Shown one piece after another: positions 1 to 7,849 of a stretch of 34,672 bases of DNA. The notes beneath the pieces were generated by a model. It saw nothing but the letters and a program-made list of their open reading frames with translations. It did not search any database and was not told where the DNA came from. The DNA is from an uncultured Spirochaetales bacterium (GTDB taxonomy: Bacteria > Spirochaetota > Spirochaetia > Sphaerochaetales > Sphaerochaetaceae): NCBI GenBank assembly GCA_934271365.1, contig CAKQRI010000019.1:1-34672 (forward strand). The letters are read 5' to 3'. Both the position numbers and the translations under genes were made by a program. The stretch's first letter is position 1. Every line of letters starts with the position of its first letter.

Positions 1-521
1 GAGCCATCACTGAACTCCACAGGGAAGAAGGCCTCAATATATCATATAGAAAGATTACCATCTCTACCTGCGGACAGGTACCTGGAATAAAAAGGCTTAC
101 AGAGCTGAATCTTCCAGTTAAGCTTGCTGTATCACTTGTTGTTGCGAATGACGAGATGAGAAGCCGCATAATGAGAGTTAATAGATCATTCCCTCTTAAT
201 GAGCTGAAAAGTGCTCTCCTATCCTTCCAGCATCATCATGATAAACGTCTCACTCTTGAATACTGTCTGCTAAGTGGAGTCAATACATCGAAAGAGAACG
301 CTGAAGAGTTATATAAGTTCGCAAAAGGTCTCGATGTGCTGATCAACCTCATTCCATGGAACCCTATTGACGAACTGGAATTCAAGACACCTTCTGATGC
401 TGAGATAAGAGCATTCACAAATGAACTCAGAAAACTTGGACTTAATTATACGCTCAGACGCTCAAAAGGCAGAGAGAACAGCGCAGCCTGTGGCCAGCTG
501 GCAAGCGAAAGCAGAAGATAA
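1..521 (+). CDS. rlmN: 23S rRNA (adenine-C2)-methyltransferase RlmN, 3' part (truncated by window edge)
   Basis: This is the C-terminal part of a radical-SAM RNA methylase. The family methylates C2 of A2503 in 23S rRNA and A37 of some tRNAs. The frame is open from base 3, and no start lies in the window. What is visible matches the family in order: KITISTCGQVPGI, LAVSL-VANDEMRSRIMRVNR (the usual 'LHAPNDELR..IMPINR' block), LTLEYCLLSGVN, NLIPWNP and the terminal RRSKGRENSAACGQL. The Cys of AACGQL (codon at 489-491) corresponds to the methyl-carrying catalytic cysteine and is present. The CxxxCxxC cluster that binds the [4Fe-4S] centre lies upstream of the window. The C-terminal block reads GREN where most homologues have GDDI, a minor deviation. 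A hairpin follows the stop directly. Confidence 0.9.
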   Translation, partial: AITELHREEGLNISYRKITISTCGQVPGIKRLTELNLPVKLAVSLVVANDEMRSRIMRVNRSFPLNELKSALLSFQHHHDKRLTLEYCLLSGVNTSKENAEELYKFAKGLDVLINLIPWNPIDELEFKTPSDAEIRAFTNELRKLGLNYTLRRSKGRENSAACGQLASESRR

Positions 522-524
522 AGA

Positions 525-566
525 AGAAGCCAGTCAAGCTGAGGGGACTCATAACGACTGGCTTCT
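525..566 (+). terminator. Long hairpin after rlmN, possible terminator
   Basis: An 11-bp perfect stem (AGAAGCCAGTC paired with GACTGGCTTCT) encloses a symmetric 4x4 internal loop, a 4-bp inner stem (TGAG/CTCA) and a GGGA tetraloop. It begins four bases after the rlmN stop. The run after it (TAGTATTTCT) is a poor U-tract, so intrinsic termination is plausible but not certain. The regular two-stem shape could equally belong to a small structured RNA or a protein-binding site. Confidence 0.5.
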
Positions 567-672
567 AGTATTTCTACTACAGATATTTTCCCATATTCCA
601 CATAAAATGCAACAAAATTTGTAACATTTTATAAAATATATAACATATTATGTTTCTTGTTGCATAATCATC

Positions 673-688
673 CTGATTTCATAATCAG
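673..688. promoter_or_regulatory. Small palindrome upstream of the XRE regulator, candidate operator
   Basis: CTGATT-TCAT-AATCAG is a perfect inverted repeat with 6-base arms, ending six bases before the ATG of the XRE-type gene. The word CATAATCA occurs twice in this leader (663-670 and 680-687). XRE regulators often bind such sites over their own promoters, so autoregulation is a reasonable inference. No clear -35/-10 pair or Shine-Dalgarno sequence was found. Confidence 0.35.
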
Positions 689-694
689 CGTTAT

Positions 695-1024
695 ATGGAA
701 ATGGATGAGACAAGCAGATTATTCTCAATGAATCTGAAGCGGATAAGAGATGAACGCGGACTGACTCAGGATGATTTTGCAGCAATGATCGGCACTACAC
801 GAAAATCCATCGGCTCTTATGAACGAGGCGAAACATTTCCATATCCTCAGGTAATAACAAAGATTGCAAAGGCACTCAATGTCGAAATCGCATCATTCTT
901 CTTAAAAGAAGGTGCATCCCTCAATATGAATTACACTTTCACAGAGGAAGTAATTGATCAAACACTATTTGAAATAGGACAGGATCTGAAAAGAAAAGCA
1001 CGGGAGAATACGCTTAAGAAATAA
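695..1024 (+). CDS. XRE-family helix-turn-helix transcriptional regulator
   Basis: A 109-aa cytoplasmic DNA-binding protein. Residues about 11-68 form a typical XRE/Cro-CI HTH: LKRIRDERGLTQDDFAAMIGTTRKSIGSYERGETFPYPQVITKIAKALNVEIASFF in outline, with the recognition helix around TTRKSIGSYERG. The C-terminal 40 residues are short and charged, with no sensor domain visible. ATG at 695 or ATG two codons later (701) could start it; neither has a convincing ribosome binding site. It stands alone on the plus strand and converges with the broken AAA/DUF4143 gene. A small palindrome lies just upstream, which suggests self-regulation. Its targets cannot be told from sequence. Confidence 0.85.
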   Translation: MEMDETSRLFSMNLKRIRDERGLTQDDFAAMIGTTRKSIGSYERGETFPYPQVITKIAKALNVEIASFFLKEGASLNMNYTFTEEVIDQTLFEIGQDLKRKARENTLKK

Positions 1025-1076
1025 GCCGGCTCAGGCATAGAACCAGATCTCTTCAAAGAACATCATCAATGACACA

Positions 1077-2371
1077 TTAAATAATAAAAGCCATATACAA
1101 TGGATATGCTGCAATTACAGAATCATCACCAACATTCTTTACTGACAATCTGATACCTTTATTTACATGATATCTATAATTCTGAATCAAAGAATTTAAA
1201 GATTTGGATTTGGTATTATCCCCAGCCTTAACTTCCAAAGCTATCACTTCACCGCCGATATTCAGAATGAAATCAATCTCTTTCTGAGACGATGGCGAAA
1301 AATAATAAAGCCATCTGTCATTTTTACGGAGACACTCTGCTATTATATTCTCATAAATGGCTCCCTTAAATATTCCAAGATTCCCATTCAGAATACTATC
1401 TGCGGTGCTATCTTCATACATTGAAATAAGCAATCCTGTATCATTCATGTAAACTTTGAATTCTGTTTCTATTCTGAATGCTTCTAATGGAAGTTCTGGA
1501 CGTGATAAATTATAGCAAAAGTTTATGATGCCAGCATCTTTCAGCCAATTCAGTGCCCCACCTTTCTGGCTCCGGCCTTTTTTTCTACAACAGAATATTG
1601 AAATTACTTATAATCCTTCGACAACTGTACAGTTATTGAAGAAAAACATGAAAGTATCTTCTGCTTTTCCGTATTATCTGCATATTTTATTATATCATTT
1701 TTATAATCTGTTACTATGCCCCTTTGGAGTTTCAGTACTCGCTGATAATCTCTATTCTTCACATAAGAAGAAACAACCGCAGGCATACCTCCAATAACTA
1801 TATATAATTTAAAAAGATTCATAAATGACTCATGGAAAAAGGAATCCAACCTAGTGCTTGTCTTAAAGAATTGTTTAATTTTATCTATCAGAAGCTTCTC
1901 AATTCCCATTGCCCATAAAAATTCTTCAAAATCAAGAGACATCATTTCAATTTCTTCTGTATAATCCACTGGAAAAGATTCTGTATCTTTATAATTAATC
2001 CCAAGTAAAGATCCCGTTGCGATAACATCAAACCTATTGTCATTTGCAAGGAACTTAAGAGATGTTCTAGCTTGAGGACAATGCTGAATCTCATCTAAGA
2101 AAATCAGAGTTTTACCTTTTGAGAATTCTATTTCAGGGAACTTAAATGAAAGCTTTGCCAATATTGTATCTGAATCAAGATCACCATCAAAAACAGTCTT
2201 CAACGATGGACTTATAAAGAAGTTTAAATCATATATAGTGGTGTATTTTTTTTGCAAATTCGAGGACTGCTGTAGTTTTTCCAACCTGTCTAGCACCCTT
2301 AATCACCAAAGGAAGTTTATCTTTTCTGTTTTCCATTCTTCTAATTTACTATATATTTTTCTATCCAACAT
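1077..2371 (-). pseudogene. AAA/DUF4143 ATPase, disrupted
   Basis: Remnant of an AAA_14-type ATPase with a C-terminal DUF4143 (PD-(D/E)XK-like) domain. An ATG at 2371 begins MLDRKIYSKLEEW, the usual N-terminus. The P-loop (IKGARQVGKTT) is then in another frame, which implies a lost base in the A-run at 2322-2325. An 8-base homopolymer at 2246-2253 (one base too long) returns the frame to YTTIYDLNF, Walker B (TLIFLDEIQ) and most of the protein. An in-frame TAA lies at 1604-1606. A further lost base in the G/C run at 1556-1559 switches to the frame carrying ALNWLKDAGIINF and, at the end, EIDFILNIGGEVIALEVKAG (nuclease-like D...ExK motif). At least two frameshifts and one stop, all explainable by small changes, make a functional product unlikely unless sequencing errors are involved. 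Tandem repeats lie directly upstream. Confidence 0.85.
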
Positions 2372-2400
2372 AGTATTATGTTACACATTGATTAATATAA

Positions 2401-2493
2401 ATGCAAATTTTATAGGGGAATAATCAGTATAAAATGCAAATTTTACAGGGGAATAATCAGCATAAAATGCAAATTTTGTAGTGAAATAATCAG
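2401..2493 (-). repeat. Three tandem 33-bp repeats upstream of the broken AAA/DUF4143 gene
   Basis: Copies start at 2401, 2434 and 2467 with exact 33-base spacing. Read in the direction of the ATPase gene, each copy contains CTGATTATT, a short C-rich or C-containing stretch, then CTNNAAAATTTGCAT. The copies differ chiefly in two bases: CTACAA (distal), CTGTAA (middle) and CTATAA (gene-proximal), plus changes in the C-run of the distal copy. The array ends about 30 bases before the ATG at 2371 and overlaps the stop codon of the EamA gene at its other end. Position and arrangement suggest operator or iteron-like sites for the gene they precede. Confidence 0.85.
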
Positions 2494-3356
2494 TGTTTTC
2501 TATTATATAGGAACATCAGATAAGCACTGATGAAGATAATTAGATAACCAATAAATGAATAGATATCTGGAACCTGACCAAGAAACAGGAATCCCCATAA
2601 AGCAGAGAAGATAACATTGAAGTAGTCGAATATCGAAATCTTCTTTGATGGAGCCTCTTTATAAGCAGCTGTGATTCCAACCTGTCCAAGAGTAGCACCA
2701 AGTGATGCTACAATCATTATGAGAATCTGCTTAAAACTCATTGGCGCATGATTCATTATAACAAGGGGAATTCCGATCACTGTAGAGAAAGCCGAGAATA
2801 CAAATATGATCTCAGTTGATGGAACTCCTCTCTTTCCTAAGGCTCTCACTGCTGTATATGCAGCCCCTGCAGCAAATCCACCTAGAACTCCGATTAAGCT
2901 TGCAAGCATATTATCTGAAAACTCAAGAGATGGCTTTATTATGAAAAGCATTCCTATAAACGCAATGATAATGAACAGATACTGCTTCCAGTTTGTCTTC
3001 TCTTTGAGAATCACAGCAGAAAGAAGCAGAGTGAAGAACGGAGAAAGCTTATTGAGCATCGAAGCATCAGATAGCATCAGATGATCTATTGCATAGAAAT
3101 TAGCATATATGCCTATTGTTCCAAGAACTGAACGCACAATGAGAAGCTTCACATTCTCTTTCTCAAGATTGAGCTTATCACCGCTTCTCAGGAATAGAAT
3201 CAATGAGAAAAGCATAGCAAATGCATTCCTGAACATTGCTTTCTCAAAGACAGGCAGCTCTCCTGCTAGATTGACAGATAAGCTCATTACAGAGAAACCG
3301 AAAGCTGAGAGGAGAATATAGAATATTCCCTTTGCGTATGAATTGTTCTTTTCCAT
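2490..3356 (-). CDS. EamA-family (drug/metabolite transporter superfamily) permease
   Basis: A 288-aa inner-membrane protein with about ten hydrophobic segments in two homologous halves, the standard size and layout for EamA/RhaT-like exporters. The second half starts near GVLGGFAAGAAYTAVRALGKRG, and the glycine-rich helix before it (FIGMLFIIKPSLEF) is typical. The family moves small metabolites or amino acids outward or inward; the substrate cannot be read from sequence. It is the last of three transporter genes in a row on this strand, 46 bases after the MATE gene, without a clear Shine-Dalgarno site. Its stop codon lies inside the 33-bp repeat array. Confidence 0.85.
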   Translation of the reverse strand: MEKNNSYAKGIFYILLSAFGFSVMSLSVNLAGELPVFEKAMFRNAFAMLFSLILFLRSGDKLNLEKENVKLLIVRSVLGTIGIYANFYAIDHLMLSDASMLNKLSPFFTLLLSAVILKEKTNWKQYLFIIIAFIGMLFIIKPSLEFSDNMLASLIGVLGGFAAGAAYTAVRALGKRGVPSTEIIFVFSAFSTVIGIPLVIMNHAPMSFKQILIMIVASLGATLGQVGITAAYKEAPSKKISIFDYFNVIFSALWGFLFLGQVPDIYSFIGYLIIFISAYLMFLYNRKH

Positions 3357-3402
3357 ATCAGGAAAAGGATTCTAGCACACAATGGCTGTTTGAAGAATCA
3401 GC

Positions 3403-4773
3403 TTAGGCCATCTCTTTAATCTTGATCTTCAGTTCCTTCAGATATGCTATGAAAAAGAACAGCGAACAGAGAAATGTGAACACATCAGCTACTGGCTGAG
3501 CAATCTCAATACCGGCTAGCCCCATGATTCTCGGAAGCAGAATGATTGCTGGAATGAAGAATATCCCCTGTCTGCACATAGCTAGGAATGTAGCTGAAGA
3601 TACATGGCTTGTTGATTGAAGTGACATATTAGTAGTCACATTGATTCCTGTAACAGGAAGGAGAAGGCACTGTGCCCTGAGTGCTGCAATCCCGATTCTG
3701 ATTACATCCAGATCATCTTTTCTGAATACCCTGATGAGATAAGGGGCAAAGATGAAGCACAGAATAGACATAATGGTTATTCCGACAGTGCCGACGAATG
3801 CCGTGAATACCGTTGCTTTATATACCCTATCATATCGCTTAGCTCCCCAATTGAAAGAAGAGACAGGCTGGAACCCCTGTCCAAAGCCCAAAAGTGCAGA
3901 GAAGATGAAGAATGTTATCCTTCCTGATATAGACATGGCAGCAATTGCAGCATCGCCATAAACAGATGCGTTGACATTGAGAAGGATTGTAGCAATGCTT
4001 GCAAGTCCCTGACGAGCAAGAGAAGGAAGACCCGTCTTAAGTATATTAAAATACAGCTTGGGCTGGAATGAGACCTTGGTGATTCGTATCATTGCATCGC
4101 TCTTTCCTCTTAGAAATGCAGAAAGAAGCAATGAAAAGCTTACAATCTGACTGATAGCCGTAGCAATTGCAGCTCCAGCTGTCCCAAGTCTGAATGTGAA
4201 GATGAATAGAGGATCCAGTGCGATATTCAGGATTCCACCTGTTGCTATTCCCACCATTGCATACATGGCTTTACCTTCACTTCTCAGGATATTGTTCATT
4301 ACAAATGAGCCAATCATGAACGGACAGGCAATGAATATGTAAGATGCATAAGCTTCAGCATAAGGCAAGATTGTAGGAGTTGCTCCAAGAGAGCTCATTA
4401 TCATCTTATTGCATGAAAGACCTATTATAGAAAGGAAGCCTCCAATAAGGAGCGCAGAGAAAAAGCCAGAAGATACCAGCGTCTCAGCTCTGTTTATATC
4501 CTTAGCGCCAAGAGCCTTTGATGTCAGAATGCCGCTTCCCATTCCTATTGTGAATCCAACAGCCTGGATTATTGCCATAATAGAGAATACTATGCCGACA
4601 GCCCCGCTTGCACTTGTTCCAAGCTGTGATACAAAGAAGGTATCAGCCATATTGTATATCGAAGATACCAGCATTGATATGATTGTAGGAAGCGCAAGCT
4701 TCGGAATAAGAGAAGAGACAGGAGTCTCTGTCATCCTCCTGAAATTCTCCCGATGGATATTATTATCTGCCAT
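3403..4773 (-). CDS. MATE-family efflux transporter (MepA/NorM-like)
   Basis: A 456-aa inner-membrane protein with about twelve hydrophobic segments in two halves. The start matches MATE exporters well: a short polar leader, then LIPKLALPTIISMLVSSIYNMADTFFVSQLGTSASGAVGIVFSIMAIIQAVG in outline, containing the conserved 'P....L..S.YN..D..FV..LG' pattern. Such proteins use a Na+ or H+ gradient to expel cationic drugs, dyes or metabolites. It sits between EamA and MFS transporter genes, with spacings of 46 and 47 bases, so the three may be co-transcribed. The substrate is unknown, and the ribosome binding site is weak. Confidence 0.92.
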   Translation of the reverse strand: MADNNIHRENFRRMTETPVSSLIPKLALPTIISMLVSSIYNMADTFFVSQLGTSASGAVGIVFSIMAIIQAVGFTIGMGSGILTSKALGAKDINRAETLVSSGFFSALLIGGFLSIIGLSCNKMIMSSLGATPTILPYAEAYASYIFIACPFMIGSFVMNNILRSEGKAMYAMVGIATGGILNIALDPLFIFTFRLGTAGAAIATAISQIVSFSLLLSAFLRGKSDAMIRITKVSFQPKLYFNILKTGLPSLARQGLASIATILLNVNASVYGDAAIAAMSISGRITFFIFSALLGFGQGFQPVSSFNWGAKRYDRVYKATVFTAFVGTVGITIMSILCFIFAPYLIRVFRKDDLDVIRIGIAALRAQCLLLPVTGINVTTNMSLQSTSHVSSATFLAMCRQGIFFIPAIILLPRIMGLAGIEIAQPVADVFTFLCSLFFFIAYLKELKIKIKEMA

Positions 4774-4820
4774 GTACTGATGATAGCATATTATTGAGAT
4801 AGAATCTTATAGCATGCTAT

Positions 4821-5981
4821 TCATTGAATTAGACTTTCTGTCAGTTTCTTACGCTTAGCAAGAGCTAAAGCCAAAGCTATAAGAGGAAAGATAATTGAAA
4901 CTCCGAATAGAGTCCTGAAACCATAGCAATCAATGATCATTCCTCCGAAAAGAGATGCAAACAATCCTGGAAGATTTGAAGCTGCCGCCCAGTATACAGT
5001 TGCTGCAACCTCATAATCAGAAGGATCTGAATTATCTGAGATGAATCTGAGCGTACCTACATGAAGAACACCGAATGTAAGACCATGAAGCGTCTCTGCA
5101 ATAGTGAAAGGAAGAAGGCCCGGAATAAGAAAGAGAGTAAATCTCACGACCAATGCTATAGCAGAGATTATAAGAGCAGAGAAGCTTGTTATCCTTCCAT
5201 TATCAAGAAGACGGCCGAATATGATCATTGTAAAGAACTCAAACAGAGCTCCAAGTGCAATGAATGCTGTAAAATAGCTTCCAAGACCAAGCACCTCAGT
5301 CATATAAGATGGGAGAAGCTTATCCACTACGGATATGCTGATCTTAAGGAACCCAACTACAAGCATGTACAGATAGAATTTTCTGGAAAACATGGAAAAC
5401 GAAAATCTCTTCTTCTCTGTTCCCCTATTCACTTCATTCTCTTTCTGCATAGCAGATATAGCGATGAAGATTGATATGAATAAGAGAAAGCTTCTCATAA
5501 TCGATGAATTATCACTCTCATCAGGAAATGAGAGGATAGCGAAAGCTGAAAGCACAGCCACATAAGAAAAAGTGCCAAAAGCTCTTATGATTCCATATTC
5601 AGAGCTTTCCCCTGAAACTTTCCTGTTTATGAAGCCATCACAAAGCGGGTTCATGCACCAGATGAATCCATTCAGGACAACCAGAGCTATTGCCACAGCA
5701 GCTATATTATCTGCAATAAAAAAAGGAAAAGAAGCCAGAAGAGCAATAATGCCAGAAAGGACTATGAAGCGCTTGGCCTTTCCTCTTCTATCTGCAAAGA
5801 CGGAGATAACAAGAGGAATAAAGATTGCAGAAAGCTGTGATACTGCCATCAGAATGCCTACAAGAGAATGAGCATATCCTTTATTCCGGAGAGCTATCTG
5901 CAGATATGTAGAGAATGATGCAATTGCAGCCTGAAGCGCAGCAGATAGAAGAAACAGCCTAAACACATATAGATTATCCAC
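4821..5981 (-). CDS. Major facilitator superfamily transporter
   Basis: A 386-aa membrane protein with twelve predicted helices. The loop between helices 2 and 3 carries an MFS motif-A-like DRRGKAKRF, and the overall look (LALRNKGY-type first loop, VFADRRGK) resembles the MFS_1-like/nucleoside-symporter group. The longest frame begins with GTG at 5981, where AAGGTGG overlaps the start. A GTG five codons in (5966) has the same purine-rich stretch about nine bases upstream and is the better-supported start. It is first of three transporter genes on this strand and is divergent from the Y-family polymerase across a 63-base gap. The substrate is unknown. Confidence 0.85.
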   Translation of the reverse strand: MDNLYVFRLFLLSAALQAAIASFSTYLQIALRNKGYAHSLVGILMAVSQLSAIFIPLVISVFADRRGKAKRFIVLSGIIALLASFPFFIADNIAAVAIALVVLNGFIWCMNPLCDGFINRKVSGESSEYGIIRAFGTFSYVAVLSAFAILSFPDESDNSSIMRSFLLFISIFIAISAMQKENEVNRGTEKKRFSFSMFSRKFYLYMLVVGFLKISISVVDKLLPSYMTEVLGLGSYFTAFIALGALFEFFTMIIFGRLLDNGRITSFSALIISAIALVVRFTLFLIPGLLPFTIAETLHGLTFGVLHVGTLRFISDNSDPSDYEVAATVYWAAASNLPGLFASLFGGMIIDCYGFRTLFGVSIIFPLIALALALAKRKKLTESLIQ

Positions 5982-6044
5982 CTTAAGAATTGCAAAAGCA
6001 AACTTATTTATGAAAAACGCGAATTGATGCTAGAGTAATACTGT

Positions 6045-7436
6045 ATGGATAAAAGCCGGGTATACATTGCAATTGATCTGAAGTCATTCTATGCATCTGT
6101 TGAATGCGTAGAGAGAGGTCTTGACCCAATGAAGGCAAATCTAGTTGTTGCAGATACTTCAAGAACAGAGAAGACAATATGCCTTGCTGTCTCTCCGAAT
6201 ATGAAAAAGCTCGGATTAAAAGGCAGATGCAGGCTTTTTGAAGTCGAGGAGATTATCCGCCAGATAAAAAAGGAAACCGGGCGTAAGATAGATTATATAG
6301 CAGCAAGGCCTCGGATGTCGCTGTACATGAAATACTCGGCAAGAATCTATTCGATATATCTTAAATATGCAAGCGAAAGCGACATACATGTGTATTCAAT
6401 TGATGAATGCTTTATTGATGCAACAGACTATCTTAAGCTATATAAGAAAAATGACAGGCAATATACTCCAGAAGAGTTTGCAAGACTACTGATCTCTGAT
6501 GTGTACAAAGAAACAGGGATAACAGCAACAGCCGGAATCGGATCTAATCTATATCTTTCAAAGATTGCCATGGATATTATTGCAAAGCATGTACAGCCAG
6601 ATGAGAACGGAGCAAGGATAGCAGCTCTGGATGTTATTGAATACAGAAGGAAACTATGGAACTACAGGCCCATAACCGACTTCTGGAGAGTCGGACATGG
6701 CGTTGCTGAAAGGCTTCAGAAATACAGCATATACACAATGGGAGAGCTTGCCTCTTTCTCTCTGCGCCATGATGATCTGCTATTCAGAGAATTCGGAATC
6801 GATGCTGAGATTCTGATTGATCATGCATGGGGAGAAGAAAGCTGCCGGCTTGAGGACATCAAGGCCTATAAACCAAAAGACAATTCAATTTCAAATGGAC
6901 AGATTCTACAGTGTCCATATAGCACTGACAAGGCACGCCTGATTGTCCAGGAAATGGCAGAAGAGCTTTCCTTCATGCTCATAGAGAGAAAAGCTGAAGC
7001 AGAAAGCATAAGCCTATATCTCATGTATGATAGAGAAAATCTTAAGAATGGCATAAATGGAATGAAGACAGAAATGGATTACTATGGCAGGACAATGCCC
7101 AAAAGCACTCATGGCACAGCGCACATGGCCTATCATTCCTCGCTGATGTCAGATATTGTCAATGCTGTGCTTTCTGTTTTCGATAGAATAGCGGATTCCT
7201 CTTACACAATAAGAAAAATATACATAACAGCAAATAGCTTAAGGGGAGAAGGAGAAGATACGGTACTGGATCTTCTTGGAGACCAAGAAGCTAAGGAGAA
7301 AGAGAAGAAGGCACAGAAGGCAATGCTTGAGATAAAGCAGCTATTCGGAAAGAATTCAATACTAAAGGCTTCTTCATTCGAAGAAGGCTCAACAGCAAGA
7401 GAGCGCAACATGCAGATTGGAGGACACCGAGGATGA
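6045..7436 (+). CDS. Y-family DNA polymerase (UmuC/DinB-like translesion polymerase)
   Basis: A 463-aa error-prone polymerase for bypass of DNA lesions. The catalytic carboxylates are visible: Asp11 in VYIAIDLKSFYASVE, and Asp120-Glu121 in VYSIDECFIDAT. Tyr16 occupies the steric-gate position. A helix-hairpin-helix region (GIGSNLYLSKIAMDIIAK) and a little-finger-like C-terminal half follow. The arrangement with a downstream YolD-like gene overlapping by ATGA matches Firmicutes UvrX/YolD-type pairs more than the UmuD/UmuC system; no UmuD is present. Damage induction would be expected, but I saw no convincing LexA-type site in the 63 bases upstream. The start at 6045 has a poor Shine-Dalgarno but gives the conserved N-terminus. 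Confidence 0.93.
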   Translation: MDKSRVYIAIDLKSFYASVECVERGLDPMKANLVVADTSRTEKTICLAVSPNMKKLGLKGRCRLFEVEEIIRQIKKETGRKIDYIAARPRMSLYMKYSARIYSIYLKYASESDIHVYSIDECFIDATDYLKLYKKNDRQYTPEEFARLLISDVYKETGITATAGIGSNLYLSKIAMDIIAKHVQPDENGARIAALDVIEYRRKLWNYRPITDFWRVGHGVAERLQKYSIYTMGELASFSLRHDDLLFREFGIDAEILIDHAWGEESCRLEDIKAYKPKDNSISNGQILQCPYSTDKARLIVQEMAEELSFMLIERKAEAESISLYLMYDRENLKNGINGMKTEMDYYGRTMPKSTHGTAHMAYHSSLMSDIVNAVLSVFDRIADSSYTIRKIYITANSLRGEGEDTVLDLLGDQEAKEKEKKAQKAMLEIKQLFGKNSILKASSFEEGSTARERNMQIGGHRG

Positions 7437-7849
7437 GGTTTGACGACATAATTGAGATAAAAGATTACAGAAGTCCCGAGTCATTGATAAATCATCCAAG
7501 AATGGAGAGAGCAGAAAGGGCTAAGATATTCTCCCCATTTGCAGCACTGCGCGGATACGAAGATAGCATACAGGTAGAGATACATAAAGCCAGCCTCTGC
7601 AGAAGACCTTTCCTCTCAGATAGTGAGAAAGCCTCAATAGACGAGTGCCTTAGAACTGCAAGGAAAGGTGATCCGATAAAAGCCATGGTATTCATAGAAG
7701 AAGACAATGGATATGGTGAGATTGAAGAGATATCAGGATCATTCATCAAAGCGGATGCTGAGTCCATGAGAATTGTAATAAAGCAGGATTCCGAACTCAG
7801 GTCCTTTGCCTTAGAAGATCTTATTAAAGCTGAGACCTTGGAAGATTGA
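7433..7849 (+). CDS. YolD-like protein coupled to the Y-family polymerase
   Basis: A 138-aa protein whose ATG overlaps the polymerase stop by four bases (ATGA), so the two are translationally coupled. Residues 33-42 read FSPFAALRGY, the hallmark of YolD-like proteins, preceded by the usual RMERAERAKI. YolD-like proteins are encoded beside Y-family polymerases and are thought to fill a UmuD-like accessory role, though their biochemistry is not settled. The C-terminal half (IKAMVFIEEDNGYGEIEEISGSFIKAD) looks like a small beta domain. Its 3' end overlaps the convergent metallophosphoesterase gene by 26 bases. Confidence 0.75.
   Translation: MRFDDIIEIKDYRSPESLINHPRMERAERAKIFSPFAALRGYEDSIQVEIHKASLCRRPFLSDSEKASIDECLRTARKGDPIKAMVFIEEDNGYGEIEEISGSFIKADAESMRIVIKQDSELRSFALEDLIKAETLED

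Noticed and set aside
421..624. 67-codon open frame overlapping the end of rlmN on the plus strand
   Set aside because: It lies mostly inside the conserved rlmN C-terminus in another frame, runs through the hairpin, and has no ribosome binding site or recognisable protein features.
2238..2423. Plus-strand open frame across the AAA/DUF4143 5' end and repeats
   Set aside because: It is the antisense shadow of the P-loop region of the pseudogene and part of the tandem repeats.
2401..2493. Possible CRISPR array
   Set aside because: The repeats are contiguous with no unique spacers and there are no cas genes. The same holds for the 23-bp array at 28501-28568.
5982..6044. SOS (LexA) box ahead of the Y-family polymerase
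   Set aside because: I looked for a dyad typical of known LexA sites and found none. Spirochaete LexA motifs vary, so this is absence of evidence only.
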